This document shows, one piece after another, positions 10,561 to 20,800 of a DNA stretch of 37,260 nt; positions within the stretch are counted from its first letter, which is position 1; every line of letters starts with the position of its first letter. The DNA comes from Scenedesmus sp. ARA3 (taxonomy: Eukaryota > Chlorophyta > Chlorophyceae > Sphaeropleales > Scenedesmaceae). Both the position numbers and the translations under genes were made by a program. The notes beneath the pieces were generated by a model that saw only the letters and a program-made list of their open reading frames with translations, was not told the origin of the DNA and made no database searches. Where the stretch lies: positions 1-37,260 of the forward strand of contig RWJK01000229.1 in assembly GCA_004335835.1 (NCBI GenBank), given 5' to 3'.

Positions 10561-11756
10561 GTTTTGGTTGCTGGGGCTGGTCCGGCATGCTGCTGCTGGT
10601 GGCTCTGCTGCACAGGGCCGCTGATCCGCTGTGCACACACACCATGACATCATCTTCCACAGGCAGTACCTTGCTGGCTGCTGCGCTTAGCGTAGCTGCA
10701 TCGTCTGCTTCCTGAGCAGCTGCTGCAGCAGCTGCTGCTGCTGCCACTGCCTTACTGAGGGCCTCTCGCTGGCTAGGTGGCATGAAGCTGGCAGTGGCGA
10801 TGCTGGCTGGCAGCCAGAACCTATGAGTATGAGATACAACAGCAGCAGCAGCAGCAGTGGCAGGTTTTGGAGACGAATGGCATGGTAGGTGGCATTGAAG
10901 CTGGCAGTGGCAATGCTGGCTGGCAGGAGGAACCTGCGCATAGGAGGCACGGCAACAGTAGCAGCAGCAGCAGCAGCAGTAGCAGCAGGAGCAGGTGTGA
11001 TAGCCGCATGACACGATTAGTGAGATGAAGCTGACAGTGGCAATGCTGGCTGGCAGCAGGAACCTGCAATCAAAAGGCACGTCAGCAGCAGCAGCAGCGG
11101 CAGGTTTTGGAGACGAATGACATGGTAGGCGGCATGAAGCTGGCAGTGGCAATGCTGGCTGGCAGCAGGAACCTGCGCATAGGAGGCACGGCAACAGCAG
11201 CAGCAGCAGCAGCAGTAGCGGCAGGAGCAGGTGTGATAGCCGCATGACACGATTAGTGAGATGCAGCTGGCAGTGGCAATGCTGGCTGGCAGCAGGAACC
11301 TGCAATGAAAAGACACGTCAGCAGCAGCAGCAGCAGCAGCGGCAGATTTTTGATATGAATGACATGGTAGGCGGCATGAAGCTGGCAGTGGCAATGCTGG
11401 CTGGCAGCAACAACCTGCAGCAGGTGGTGAGGCAGCAAAACCTGTGGTGAATGCAGTGTAGCTGGATGTGTTTCGCTCATAATTCTTCATGTCAGCGTTC
11501 CAGTGACCCTGCAGCCTTCTGCAGCTGGCAAAACGCTATACTTCAGTCATATCAGCCCCTCTGGAGGCACCCCGGGCACATCCTCCTGCTGTGATGCATC
11601 AAGAACCTCACAAGTACTGCAAAGGTATGCACGGTTCTGCAGCCTCACCTGACCGCGCAGCCCAGCAGCAACGCAGGCAGCTCCTCCAGCAGGAACAGCC
11701 ACTGCGGCTGAGCACTTGAACATTCCGAGGCTCGGAGCCCCTACCAATGCTAAGGA

Positions 11757-11801
<45 letters not shown>

Positions 11802-12330
11802 AAGGTCCTGTCGTATGCCAGTCGTCTTACCTCAGCGCACAGCCCAGCAGCAGGGCGGGCAGGCCCTCCAGCAGAAACAGCCACTGCCAGCCACGCAGCC
11901 CACCCACACCATCCAGCAGCAGCAGGCCAGCAGCCACCGGCGCAGCAACCACCTGCAGGCAGCATGCACAAGAACAGATCTCGACATGCGCCAGCAGCGC
12001 CGCATGCTACACTGCAAGCACGCGCCTACAGCTGTGTGATGCAACCTGATCCCATGTATGCCAAAGCCAAAAGAAGACAGGATCCCTCTTCACGTCAGCT
12101 GGCAACTCAGTGCATGCTGTAAGATATGTGTCACTACCGCCTGAAGCACACCCACCTGTGACACGGTTATGCCCGTCTCAATGAGTGAGTAAGGCAGCGT
12201 GGTCTTGTCAGCCGGGTAGAACTGTGACACGTAGTACCACACCCCTGGCAGTGCCCCACTCTCAGCCAGGCCCAGCAGCAGCCGCAGCAGCACAAAGCTG
12301 ACCGGGCCACGCACCAGAGCAAAGGCCTGT

Positions 12331-12363
<33 letters not shown>

Positions 12364-12443
12364 TCTCAGCCAGGCCTAGCAGCAGCCGCAGCAGCACAAA
12401 GCTCACAGGGCCGCGCACCAGCGCAAACGCCTGCATGGCGACA

Positions 12444-12501
<58 letters not shown>

Positions 12502-13316
12502 TGATACAAACCAAGCCATGCCAAAGCCATAACAAAGAGGGCTCATTGAGGCAGGCTCATCGAGGCAGCCAGCCCCCACACGATGCTGATGGCTGCAAGT
12601 CAAGCCACAGCAAAGACACAAACCCAGCCATCCAAATCCATAGCAACCACTCACCGAGGCAGCCAGGCCCCACACAATTGTTATGGCAGCCAGTCACGGA
12701 ACAGCAATGACAGAAACCAAGCCATAAGTGAGCAACATCAACCACACACCGAGGCAGCGAGGCACCACACAACTGAGACGGCAGCCAGTCACGCCACAGC
12801 TACACGAATCCAGCCACTCCTTAGCTATGCTATGGTTTAGTAGCAATCACTCACCAAGGCAGCCAGGCCCCACACAACTGTGATGGCAGCGAGCCAGACA
12901 GGGGCCCCAAGCAAAATTGATTACCACACGACGGCTAAAGCTACTATCAGGGCCAAGGCTGTGCCACAGGTTGCCCCACTCACAGGTGCAGCTCAGCCCC
13001 GCAGCACGATGATCAGCAACAACTTGCTGGACCTGGCAATAACTCACCGAGGCAGCGAGGCCCCACACGATGGTGATGGCAGCGAGCCAGGCAGGGCCCC
13101 CGAAGCGCAGCAGCAGCAGGTTGGCGGGCAGCTGCCCCGCCGCATAGGCCAGGAAGAAGGCACCACTGCCTAGGCCGTAGACTGTGCTGGACAGGCCCAG
13201 GTCGCGACTGAGCTGGATGCTGCGGCGGCGGCGGCAGCAGCAGCAGCAGCAGCAGGTTCAGGTGTTGGCGAGGCCCAGGTCGCGGCTGAGCTGGATGCTG
13301 CTGCTGCGGCAGCAGC

Positions 13317-13348
<32 letters not shown>

Positions 13349-13409
13349 GTTCAGGTGTTGGCGAGGCCCAGGTCGCGGCTGAGCTGGATGCTGCTGCTGC
13401 GGCAGCAGC

Positions 13410-13443
<34 letters not shown>

Positions 13444-13510
13444 GCAGGTTCGGGTGCTGGCGAGGCTCGGGTCACGGCTGAGCTGGTTGCTGAGGGGGCA
13501 AGTGTGGGCC

Positions 13511-13547
<37 letters not shown>

Positions 13548-14653
13548 CAGCAGCGAGAGCAGGCTCAAGTGTTGCCTGAGGTACAAACAACGGCATGTTG
13601 TGATTGAGCTGCTTGAGCAGGTGAGGTTGAGCAATGCATACCCATGTTGTGGGCAGAGCATGGCGCGACTAATGCTGGCAGTAGGTGGCAGCATGTGCAG
13701 GTGTGTGTATCCTGGCGACATATTGATCTGACTAGAAGCAATGATGCCCACTGCCACACAAGCGGAAGCCGTTACATGTCACAAACCGCATATGTAACGG
13801 TTGCTGCCCACCTGGCAAAGCTGAGGTTTGTCCGGTCGACTGCAGTGCGCCACAGCCATGCCAGCAGGGACAGCGTGATTGACAGATTGCAGGTATGACA
13901 AAGTGTAAGTAAAGATAAGCAGCGAGGAGATCTGTCTGCATGCCATCTGACACTAATCGCAGGCGCATGACTGCTTGTGTGAGGCGAAGAAAAATGCAGC
14001 AGGCTGAGATTCTGTCGCAGCTATGCACCCAGTGTCTGACAGATAGGGATGGTCTGCAGCCTGCATTTGCCACACATGCGCTAAGCAGCACTGGCGAAGC
14101 GTCTGTGGGCGCTGCTGGCATGCATGCTGGGATGAGTGCTGCGTACTTTGCTGACTGTGAAGAGCAGGTGCATATGCTTGTGCAGGGCAGCTTATGCGGC
14201 GGCTGCTTCTGTGTGGACACCAGGGCGGTTGCTTGCACTGCTGCACACCACCTTCTGTCGCTAACCTGCACTATCAGGAAACTCACTGTAGGAAACCATC
14301 ACAAGCAGCAGTAGGAGAGGCAACACGCGCATGGATACTGCACGCTCAGCTGCTTGCAGGACAGGGCAATCCTGCGCCACTTCGTGCTGCTGCTGCTGGT
14401 GTCCTGCAGCAGCAGCTGCATTCCTAGGCAGCAGGTGCTGGCTATCTGGGCTGTCCTGCCTGCTGCTGCTGCGGCTAAGCCTGATAATGCCTGCTGCTGC
14501 TTGCCGGTGGTGTGCTGTGTCTCTGTGGTGAGCCAGCAGGTGTGCAGAGTCGGAGGTTGCATGCTGCTGAGCGTCCTGTTGCTGCTGCTCCATGCCATCT
14601 GGTGGGGCAGGGGATCTCACAGTCCTGCTGCTGCTCATCCTGCTATGCTGCAA
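9338..14653 (-). CDS. Major facilitator transporter, anion:cation symporter type
   Basis: Six exons on the minus strand: 14653-14287, 13839-13812, 13219-13048, 12326-12156, 11952-11831, 10820-9338. Phases agree and the total of 2343 nt gives 780 residues. TM1 is VLPLLLLLVMVSY (exon 1), followed by the family signature DRTNLSFA (microexon), then LSRDLGLSSTVYGLGSGAFF and LPANLLLLRFG. Next come RLLLGLAESGALPGVWYYVSQFYPADK, GWQWLFLLEGLPALLLG, LPASIATASFMPPSQREAL, and in the C half GERRWHIAGAWLLG and NTIGCFGSFWGPVIIGVLHDATGGY. The loop between the two six-helix halves (roughly residues 310-480) is swollen by Ala, Gln and Ser tracts. Known: this family imports organic anions (for example tartrate, allantoate, pantothenate) by ion coupling. 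The substrate cannot be told. Met at 14653 is the first in frame; 14593 is an alternative. An N-terminal hydrophilic stretch of ~100 residues precedes TM1. Confidence 0.88.
10870..11425 (-). repeat. Five head copies before transporter exon 10820
   Basis: The start of exon 10820 (FWLPASIATASFMPP) is repeated upstream on the minus strand. Acceptors lie at about 10931, 11061, 11169, 11297 and 11412, in steps of roughly 108-130 bp. Each copy keeps a CAG acceptor, the LPASIATAS core and a short diverged tail. Spacers alternate between two kinds, suggesting that some duplications involved two-unit blocks. Confidence 0.9.
11640..11716 (-). repeat. Tail copy of transporter exon 11952-11831
   Basis: The minus strand reads QWLFLLEELPALLLGCAVR followed by gtgagg. 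This is the end of exon 11952-11831 (QWLFLLEGLPALLLGCALR, gtaaga) with its donor kept. It lies downstream of the true exon and before the head-copy array, separated by a (CTG)n tract at 11761-11801. Confidence 0.88.
12360..12434 (-). repeat. Head copy of transporter exon 12326-12156
   Basis: The minus strand reads AFALVRGPVSFVLLRLLLGL then AES after a CAG acceptor. It is then interrupted by a (CTG)n tract leading straight to the true acceptor at 12327. The unbroken copy starts at 12326. Confidence 0.9.
12447..12501. repeat. (CAG)n microsatellite
   Basis: A near-perfect CAG run lies in the transporter intron between the tail copies and the head copy. Other long CAG/CTG tracts of the window are at 11761-11801, 13510-13550, 27368-27417 (coding, poly-Ala on minus), 28399-28440, 32548-32590 and 35108-35143. 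Confidence 0.95.
12557..12895 (-). repeat. Four tail copies of transporter exon 13219-13048
   Basis: The end of the exon (IVWGLAAS with the CTCG|GTGAGT donor at 13048) recurs downstream on the minus strand near 12890-12850, 12785-12740, 12695-12650 and 12600-12555. Steps are roughly 90-110 bp. Copies read as WGLAASVS, WCLAAS-like, WGLAASVS and WGLAAS-like, with several donor variants (gtgagt, gtgtgt, gatgag). Confidence 0.82.
13255..13495 (-). repeat. Three head copies of transporter exon 13219
   Basis: The start of the exon (IQLSRDLGL) recurs upstream on the minus strand near 13300, 13390 and 13490 as QLSRDLGLANT (twice) and QLSRDPSLAST. Copies are separated by CAG/CTG tracts and lie next to CAG acceptors. 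Each soon reaches a stop. Confidence 0.88.
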
Positions 14654-14800
14654 TGCAGCTGCTACTGCAGGTTAATGTCAGACAGATGTGCACTCGTGTT
14701 GCCTGCAGGGTTTGCTGCACTACAAATTGAGTGGTGAGGCGTCCAAGCTTGCTGATGTCATTGCACAGTTGGTCTAACTGCTGCCACACGTGCTGCAGCG
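14654..14800. promoter_or_regulatory. Bidirectional promoter between transporter and NOT3
   Basis: Only 147 bp separate the first in-frame ATG of the minus-strand transporter (14653) from the ATG of NOT3 (14801). Both 5' untranslated regions and both core promoters must lie here or overlap the opposite first exon. I see no TATA box or recognisable element. Confidence 0.55.
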
Positions 14801-17800
14801 ATGCCAGATGCTCGAGAGGTTAGTTCGCAATTGAAAGATATCTCACTACGTCTGATACGGGCTGCACTGGTAAGTGAAATGCAATAGATGAAAGTTTCAA
14901 GGCAAGAGTTCACAGCACAGCTGACATCCTGGCATGTGCATCGCGGTGCGTGGACTCGACAGCGTATACTTAAGCGTTGTATATGTTGGGTGGCGAATGC
15001 TGCTTGCAGTGCCTAGCATGCGCCAAGGGTGGTTACCATTTTGAGCCGTGGGCCCAGGTCACTGCTACTGTTGTGCTGCCCATTTTCGCGTATGAGCAGG
15101 GTGCGCTGTGCCTGAGTGTGCTTTGATTGAGTAGGTTAGAAATGGCTTTACATGGGTGCTGGCTTGTGCGTTGAGAGGGAAGCCTAGCTAAAATGGGTGC
15201 TGCACGCAAGCTGCAGGTGTGTGGGGACCCTCATTCGCACGTTTTTTGATCCATAAAATGCTTTGGTGTTCGTTTAGAACTTGAACACGGTGCTGCTGCG
15301 TGCAGAGCGAGATCGATCGATGCTTGAAGAAAGTGCAGGAGGGCATAGACGAGTTTGATCAAATATGGCAAAAGGTACGCTTGTCTGAGATTTAGGATGA
15401 GGTTGGATTCGCCAGGTTGCCTGGGGTGGCTTGTTGAACAGCCCCATCAGCCATCTATCGGCTTCTGGGTTACTCGGCCCCCTCCGCGACCTCGTTCTGA
15501 GAAAAGTTGCAACCTAACAGAAGTTTTTAGTTTTCCAGCCAGCAGTGACAGCATGGCCGGCCCTGGCATTGACAGCAGGGCTCCACAGCAGTGCAGCGGT
15601 TGACAGGGCACTGTGCATGCTGCTGTGGCAGGTGCACGACACGGAGAACGCCAATCAGAAGGAGAAGTTTGAGGCTGATCTCAAGAAGGAGATCAAGAAG
15701 CTGCAGCGGCTGCGTGACCAGATCAAGTCATGGTGAGCAGCAGAGGCGCAGCAGCAGCAACCGGACAGCAGCAGCAGCAACAGCAACAGCAGGCTGCACG
15801 CTGTGCAAGCATGTTGCAATTGTAAGAAAACCGTTAAACGTCAGTCAGAAGCTTGGAAATGATGTTTCTGTGCTGCATGGTGTGGCTGATGCTTTGGTGC
15901 ATTGCTTGCTGTAGCTGCTGTTGCTGATGCAGCAGCCTGCCAATGTACAGATAGCAAATGGCACCTGAGCACGTTCTGCAGGTACGAGATGACAAGGAAT
16001 GCAGCAGCTGCACTTTTCCACCCTGTCCCTGCTCCCACACCGCACCTTGCACGCATCTGGCTGCACCAGCACGCGCTGTCTGCCTGGCAAGCGGTGTCTG
16101 TGCAGCACTGGGCTGGGTTAACTGTCCCTTGTGTGCCAGCGCTAGAAACTGTTATGCTGGGCTGCACCGCGTGCTTTGTTTCGTACGCTACGTATGTCCT
16201 GCAAGACGGCGCTGCAATGAAATGTCAGTGCCTCGCTTGTCTCTTTGCAGGATCTGCGGCGCGGACATCAAGGACAAGTCCGCGCTGCTGGGGGCTGTGC
16301 TGCTCTGCACTGTCACGCAGCACTGAACTGCGGTGTTGTTGCCTTTTGTGGTGCATTTCGACTGCTTCCGCTGCAGGATCTCTGGCGCGGGCTGAAAAGA
16401 CAACAGCACGCTGCTGGATGCTGTGCGATAGTGGGCTGCCATGCGCCGCACTGCACGGTGCCCCGCTTTGCTGAATGTTGTGCCTGATGCCTTTTGCAGG
16501 ATCTCTGGCGTGGACATCAAGGACAAGTCTGCGCTGCCGAGGCTGTGCCACACTGCACTGGGTCCCGCTGATGTGTGCAGCTCTGCAATTGTGTTACGTT
16601 GACCATTTGTGCCTGATGTCTCTTTGCAGGATCTCTGGCGCGGACATCAAGGACAAGTCCGCGCTGCTTGGGGCTGTGCCACACTGCACTGTGCTGCAAG
16701 GAAACCGCCCTACAATGAACCGTTGTGCATGGTGTGCTTGCAGGATATCTGGCGCGGACATCAAGGACAACTCTGCGCATCGTATAGACATTTGTATAGT
16801 GGTGCCGCTTGTACCATGTGCCTTGCCTGTTGTGTTATGCTTGCAGGATATCCGGCGCGGACATCAAGGACAAGAGCGCGCTGATGGAGGCTCGCAAGTC
16901 CATAGAGCGGGAGATGGAGCGCTTCAAGACGTGCGAAAAAGAGGCCAAGATGAAGCAGTTCAGCAAGGCGGCACTGGGGCAGGTGCGATGCGTTTGAAGC
17001 AACATGCAGTAGCAGCAATAGAGGCATGCGGTAGCAGCGGCAGTGTGGGACAGAGGGCAAGATGAAGCAGTTCAGCAAGGCGGTGCTGGGGCAGGTGCGA
17101 TGCGTTTGAAGCAACATGGAGCAGCAGCAATAGACGCATGCGGTAGCAGCGGCAGGGCGAAACAGAGGCCAAGATGAAGCAGTTCAGCAAGGCGGTGCTG
17201 GGGCAGGTGCGATGCGTTTGAAGCAACATGCAGCAGCAGCAATAGAGGCATGCGGTAGCAGCGGCAGGGCGAAACAGAGGCCAAGATGAAGCAGTTGAGC
17301 AAGGCGGCGCTGGGGCACGTGCGATGTGTCTGAAGCAACATGCAGTAGAAGCAATAGAGGCATGCGGTAGCAGCGGCAGTGTGGCACAGAGGCCAAGGTG
17401 AAGCAGCTCAGCGAGGCGGCGCTGGGGCAGGTGCCACAGCAGAAAGTGATGTAGTCGAGGAGCAGCACTGCGTTTGCTGCAGTGAAGAAGCTGCAGCAAA
17501 GTGCCTATGGGGCGTGCGATGCGGTCGCAGAGAGCAGCAGCAGCTCGTAAGCGGCATCTGCTACAGCAAGGCTGGGTTAGGTGTATCAGGTGGCTGAAGA
17601 GGGATAGCCAAAGAGCAGCAGCAGCAGCAGTAGCAGCGTGTGCGGCTGTCACGTTAGTTCAGGCAGGCCCCTGGGGCAGGTGCGGCGCGCAATGGGCGGT
17701 GCCTGGAAAGAGCAGCAGTGATCTGTATGCAGCGGGCAGTTGATGCACAGAAAGGCAGCATCGGCGCGGGTACATTGCATGTTGTGCTGGCAGCAGCAGC

Positions 17801-20800
17801 AACATTGGCGCTACAGCAACAGGACTGGTACGATCGGCCGTGAGCACCTTTGCAGTGTCAAAAGAAGTACCAGCAGCAGCAGCAGCAGCAATATCTCGGG
17901 GCCACTTGATGCCAGGCAGCGCTGGGGATTGCGGTATATGCAACAAGCAGCGCGTGGCAGCAGTCCCAGCGTGGTGTGCTTTGACTTGCAGCTAGGCCAA
18001 GGCCGAGTCCCGCTTGTGGACGTATGACATGGTGGACCGGCTGATCCGCCTCATGCCCCTGTTCAAACCCTGCTGTGCGCATCTGCCGCTGCTTTTTTCC
18101 CCTGCAGGCTGACAAGCTTGACCCCAAGGAGCAGGCCAAGGCTGAGAGCCGCGAGTGGATCAATGACATGGTGGACCGGCTGCATGTGGCCATTGAGGCG
18201 TATGAGTATGAGATGGAGGAGCTGGCTGCAGGGCTCAAGAAGAAGGCTAAACCCCCGCCACGCCTGGTGCAGGTGTGTGTATGTGTTGATTGTGCTTGCA
18301 TCAAGACAGCTGCCAAGGCACAGACTCAAACAGAAAGCAATGGGAGAGCAGCGTGCGGGGTGTGTATGGTGGGTGTATGGTAGGTTCTGGTGGGCAGTGG
18401 CAGCTTTGCAAGAGGCTGTGGCTGCTGTTGGTGGTTGCTTGTTGGTGGCGTACGAGTATGAGATAGAGGAGCTGGCGGCCGGTTTGATGAAGAGGGCCAA
18501 GCCGCCGCCGCGCCTGGTGCAGGTGCGCAGGGTTTAATAGACCATAGATTTAAATTATTTGAGTCTTCTGCGTACGAGATAGAGGAGCTGGCGGCGGGTT
18601 TGAAAAAGAAGGCTAAAACGCCGCCACGCCTGGTGCAGGGGCGCAGGGTGTATTAGACCATAGACTTGACTTGGTTGAGTCTTTTGCGTACGGGACGGAG
18701 GAGCTGGCAGCGGGGCTCAAGAAGAAGGCTAAACCCCCGCCACGCCTGGTGCAGGTGCGCAGGGTTGATTTCACCATAGATTTGACATGATTTGAATCTT
18801 CTGAGTAAGAGATTGAGGAGCTGGCGGCCGGTCAAAAAAGAAGGCCAAGCCGCCGCCACGCCTGGTGCAGGTGCGCGGGGTTCACAGCATACAGCTGCGG
18901 CAGGTGGTTAATGAGCACAAGGAGCACAGCGGTGTATATTTGCTGTTTTCTTCACATCCTGCCGCTGCTGCAGCTGGAGGAGGTGGTTGCGCTGCACAAG
19001 AAGCACACAAGTGCATGCATTTGGCCTGTTCTTTACATCCTGCCCCTGCTGCCCCTGCTGCTGCTGCTGCTGCTTCATCATGCTGTAGCTGGAGGAGGTG
19101 GTCACTGTGCACAAGAAGCACACCAGCGCGCTGGAGAAGGCGCTGCGCTGCCTGGACAACGACGCCATCACCAGCGAGGAGATCGATCCGCTCAAGGATG
19201 ACCTGGACTACTACATGGTGGGCAGGGTTTGTGGTTTTAGCAATGTGAAGGGTTGGGGTTTAGGTGCACTGAGCTTCCAGGGTTTTGTGGCGACTGCCTG
19301 GACAATAACGCCATCACGTTTGAGGAGAAAGACCCGCTCAAAGATGACCTGGGCTACCACCTGGTGAGTTTTGTGCTTGGGCTTCATGGTTGTTCGTGCT
19401 TTTGTGATGTTGTAACATGTTACAGCATACTGCAGGGCATGGAGCTGCTTGAGTACTTCAATATAGACAAGATGTATTGCAGCGCACGCTGACACCAACT
19501 GCACACCCTGTATACCCACATGCACCCATATACGTCATGCACACCAACTTAACATGAAAGTAACACGAATGCAACATGGTATAACGTGCCGCAGGGCATG
19601 GAGCTTGACGAGCACTGTGACAACACGGACGACATGTACTGCACTGGTGCACACCAACACCAACGCACACACAATGATGTAAAAATGTCATAGATAAAAC
19701 ACATAACGCAACACTCCTAACAATGTTATGACATGCCGCAGGGCATGGAGCTTGATGAGCGCTATGACAACACCGACGACATGTGCTGCACTGGTTCACA
19801 CCAACATCAACGCACACACAGTGTTTTGCAATTTAACACAAGTAACATCCAATGTAACACTCCTAACAATGTTATACCATGCTGCAGGGCATGGAGCTTG
19901 ACGAGCACTATGATAACACCGACGACATGTACTGCGACATCGCGGACCGCCTGGAGGCCGTGGAGGCTGCTGCACCAGCAGCATCGCTGGTGGCGGGCGT
20001 TGGGGCGCACATGGGCGTGAAAGCCAAGGACGGCAAACCCAAGGGGAGCGGTGGCGGCGGCAAGGTGCGAATTGTCTTTAACACGGTGTGCATATCGCAG
20101 TGTAGTTGCACTATTCCCACAGATGTGGGCAAGTCGAGTGCGGCGGCGGCAAGGTGTGGGCTGCTTTTGTGTGTTATAACGTTCATGTGGACCGCCTGGA
20201 GGCTGTGGAGGCGGCCGCACCAGCAGCGTCCCTGGTGGCGGGCGTTGGGGCGCACATGGGCGTGAAAGCCAAGGACGGCAAACCCAAGGGCAGCGGTGGC
20301 GGCGGCAAGGTGTGTTTCCTAGCAGTTCACTGGGCAGGGTCTCTTTGTGTGATTGTTCGAAACCTGGGCTTCCAAAACTCGGAGGTTTTCCTGCGTGAAC
20401 TGCAGGACGATGAGGAGCGTTGAATGGTGGGGAGCGCGCATATCTTGCCAGCATGTGTCAGTGGTGCCATGGTCAATCGTGTGACCGTATGTGTCACATG
20501 TTGAGCGCTGCAGGATGAGGAGCGCGAGAAGCAGAAGGAGCGCTAGCGCACATATTCTGTCAACACATGAAATGTATGACGCACCGTCACTAACATGTGT
20601 TGTGTTATGTATATGCGCTGCAGGATGATGAGGCGTGAGAAGGAGAAGGAGTGCGAGCGTACATATCTTGCCGACATGTTTGACATAATGCCACGATCAT
20701 AAGTGTGCCCTTATGCATGTGACTGTTTTGATGCTGCAGGATGACGAGGAGCGCGAGAAGGAGAAGGAGCGGGAGCGGGAGCGCGCGGCAGCAGCAGCAG

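Noticed and set aside
10821..11305. Upstream extension of the transporter's last exon as one long frame (to 11305)
   Set aside because: The extension is made of head copies in shifting frames. The acceptor at 10821 and the phase from exon 11831 fit far better.
13940..14314. Plus-strand open frame of 124 codons
   Set aside because: It overlaps the transporter's first intron and exon, has no recognisable composition or motif, and no splice partners.
14709..14777. Apparent coding exon GLLHYKLSGEASKLADVIAQL and stop just before NOT3, plus strand
   Set aside because: The region is explained by the first exon and promoter of the minus-strand transporter and the NOT3 leader. No upstream plus-strand exons join it convincingly.
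16251..16790. Six NOT3 exon 4 copies as a mutually exclusive exon cluster (Dscam-like)
   Set aside because: Five copies lack the exon's 3' half and donor and run into stops, so they cannot substitute for the full exon.
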